In this document: positions 62,384 to 64,000 of the stretch, piece by piece
Numbering within the stretch: position 1 is the stretch's first letter
Layout: each line of letters starts with the position of its first letter
Source of the DNA: Leptidea sinapis
Taxonomy: Eukaryota; Arthropoda; Insecta; Lepidoptera; Pieridae
Direction: 5' to 3'
DNA length: 64,000 bases
Assembly: GCF_905404315.1 (NCBI RefSeq)
Contig: NC_066296.1
Span: 5,580,001 to 5,644,000, forward strand
Notes under the pieces: generated by a model
What the model was told of the DNA's origin: nothing
Databases searched by the model: none
The model's input: the letters and a program-made list of their open reading frames with translations, nothing else
Translations under genes and position numbers: made by a program

Positions 62384-62762
62384 TCAGTACATATTATAAA
62401 ACAAAGTCCTCCGCAGCTTCTGTCTGTCTGTCTGTTCGCGATAAACTCAAAAACTACTGCACCGATTTTCAAGCTGTTTTCTCCAATGGATAGTATGGTC
62501 CTTGAGGGAGGCTTAAGTATATAATTTGTTAAATTTTGGTTTACATATTTGTATAAATTAACGATATATTTTGGAGGTGTCGGAAAAAAATAAGCCGTCT
62601 GGGGTCTTTCAACAAAAATGCTGTCTAAAACCCTTAAAAAGATATAACAAAATAATGTATGGTGGAATTGTGTATCTTATCTACAGAAAAGTCCGCGATA
62701 GTATATTTATAATAATGTCGGTTTTCTTCTATTGACAGAACAGCGTCTGCCAGGTCAGCTAG
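62384..62762 (+). mobile_element. Helitron-like element, type 3
   Basis: TC at 62384 after A; CTAG at 62759-62762 before T; GACAGAACAGCGTCTGCCAG hairpin. The interior has AACTCAAAAACTACTGCACC and a TCTG microsatellite. Confidence 0.72.
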
Positions 62763-62847
62763 TTATATTAAAACATGTTAATGTATAATGTGTTCCTTTA
62801 TTAACTCAAACTCACAGATTGTTACATTATCATGAAGTTGATGTTCC

Positions 62848-62958
62848 TTAAAAATAAAAACGCCCTTTATCCAGATCTCTTGATTTCAGGATATCACTGA
62901 GTTCAGTGTCCCTCTTAGCAAAGGCTTCCTCTAACAGTTTCGCTTGAACTCTATCCAT
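62848..62958 (-). other. 36-codon ORF of unknown meaning
   Basis: MDRVQAKLLEEAFAKRDTEL, then SDILKSRDLDKGRFYF and stop. Charged, amphipathic, helix-like. It looks like a coding start (an exon or a gag-type ORF), but no neighbour supports it. Confidence 0.2.
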
Positions 62959-63225
62959 AGCAACTCGTTTTCAATTCGCACCAACTGTGAGCGTATGATC
63001 CGACCGTTTGTGCTGCGTGCTTTTACTTCTTTTACCATCTCTCACCAATTTGCTCCACTGCTATCTGTCCATCCCCTACTTAGCTGATCTGTTTTTGATA
63101 GTTAACATCAGTTAGTTTTGTTCCTATCTTTTATTTATCTATTCCTTACTCTGTCGTGTTTACTTAAAGCTTATCATTGCTCCTTGCTCCATTGCCCTTT
63201 GAAAACATTATATCTTTTTTCCTTA

Positions 63226-63430
63226 GCTAATTTATACGTCTAGATAGTCTCTTGCTGTTAGACAAGTGATGGAAACAGGTCAGGCCAATATGAGTTTAGT
63301 GTGCGTAGTTTAGCTAAGTTTTACATTCGCGATTTGCATGGCGCTTTGTGTTAGTGCGCGTGAATTGCTCTCAATAGGAGTTAGTTTTTGACGTTTTCAC
63401 AGCTCTTATAGTCTATCTAGACGTATATAT
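63226..63430 (+). repeat. Dispersed repeat G, copy 2
   Basis: Same orientation and order as copy 1, with small indels. Family unknown. Confidence 0.7.
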
Positions 63431-64000
63431 TATCAAAGTTTTCTCGATGATGCATTGTAATTGAGCAGGTTTCACAATCATATATGATGCATAGAAGAAT
63501 AATTGTATTGAAAACCTCCTGTTTTATAGCAATACCCAAATCTGTTTATTACAAGATCCAACAATGTTAGTAAAATTAGATATTAATCCTGGTGTTCTAT
63601 AGCTCTTCTTACGTAACGTTGTTCCGTTTTACATCAATTTGATTGACAGATAAGCTATACTTACCTAGTAAATAATATTTTATGATCCGTGAAGATATTA
63701 TCTTTCACTTTCTATAATATAAATAAGTAGCAGTGCACTGGTTTTTTATTCAATGAGATATCGAATGTTGAGGTTTCAACCGTTTCTCTACTTTTTAAAT
63801 AACGTAATATGCGCTAGACCAGTGGTCAGCAAACTTATTAGCCAAAGAGTCAAATATGAACATGACAGCAATAAAGGAACCAAATCTGCTTGTTTAGTAA
63901 ACTTACATTTATACATTATTTACACTAAATAAGTACTTAGTACACAAAATGTCATACTTAATAAACATTTATTAAGCGAACAATGTACTTGCATCTCCTT
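63431..64000. other. No gene seen
   Basis: AT-rich. ACCAGTGGTCAGCAAACTTA at about 63818 resembles the start of hAT-type MITEs, but the other end is outside the window. Confidence 0.35.

Noticed and set aside
204..63430. Repeat G as a pair of LTRs of one giant element
   Set aside because: 63 kb apart with three unrelated host genes between and clear divergence; no TG...CA ends or primer-binding site seen.
1..64000. CRISPR array, phage, plasmid, operon or bacterial gene cluster
   Set aside because: No regularly spaced short repeats, ribosome binding sites or collinear prokaryote-type genes; introns and LINE/SINE content show insect nuclear DNA.

Overview
The window is AT-rich, intron-rich, repeat-dense DNA from an insect nucleus, almost certainly a moth or butterfly. 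The evidence is a Cu/Zn superoxide dismutase of lepidopteran type, a five-exon JHBP/takeout gene, several Helitron-like elements of the lepidopteran type (ends TC...CTAG between A and T, with hairpin ACAGA/TCTGT before the 3' end), and many copies of a SINE-like repeat of a kind I know from Lepidoptera. No bacterial, organellar or viral gene set is visible. Most of the short ORFs that can be read here are chance frames or transposon remnants.

Three host genes can be assembled exon by exon with consistent phases. (1) A JHBP/takeout-family secreted ligand-binding protein lies on the minus strand, 37336 down to 11847: 5 exons, 240 codons plus stop, spread over 25.5 kb because its introns are packed with transposons. 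(2) Cu/Zn superoxide dismutase (Sod1) lies on the minus strand, 44790 down to 41633: 4 exons, 155 residues, all metal ligands present. (3) A small plus-strand gene, 49462 to 50947, has 3 exons and 244 codons. It carries a USPL1-like C2C2 zinc-ribbon and no visible protease domain.

Everything else that can be named is mobile DNA. A jockey/CR1-like LINE (my label LINE-A) has about 18 fragments, and at least six other LINE-type families are present (B, C, D, E, F and RTE-like copies with TGATGA tails). About 13 SINE copies are seen, with Helitron-like elements of three kinds, a DD34D mariner pseudogene, a disrupted piggyBac-type transposase, fold-back and MITE-type elements, and a TIR-bounded element carrying a fragment that resembles insect tyrosine-recombinase transposons. 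Several insertions are nested and can be ordered in time.

Layout: 1-11.8 kb repeats only; 11.8-37.4 kb the JHBP gene with its repeat-filled introns; 37.6-41.1 kb mariner and LINE remnants; 41.6-44.8 kb Sod1; 45-49.4 kb repeats; 49.5-50.95 kb the zinc-ribbon gene; 51.6-53.3 kb the piggyBac remnant; 53.7-64 kb repeats only.

I found no convincing new gene system. The most unusual signals are a set of perfect inverted duplications. One is a 50-bp spacerless palindrome whose undoubled sister copy is in the same window, and another is a 39-bp inverted repeat that breaks the piggyBac ORF. Also notable are a 360-bp fold-back element with pol III box-like sequence in both arms, and the recombinase-like TIR element. 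All calls come from reading the sequence; no database search was run.
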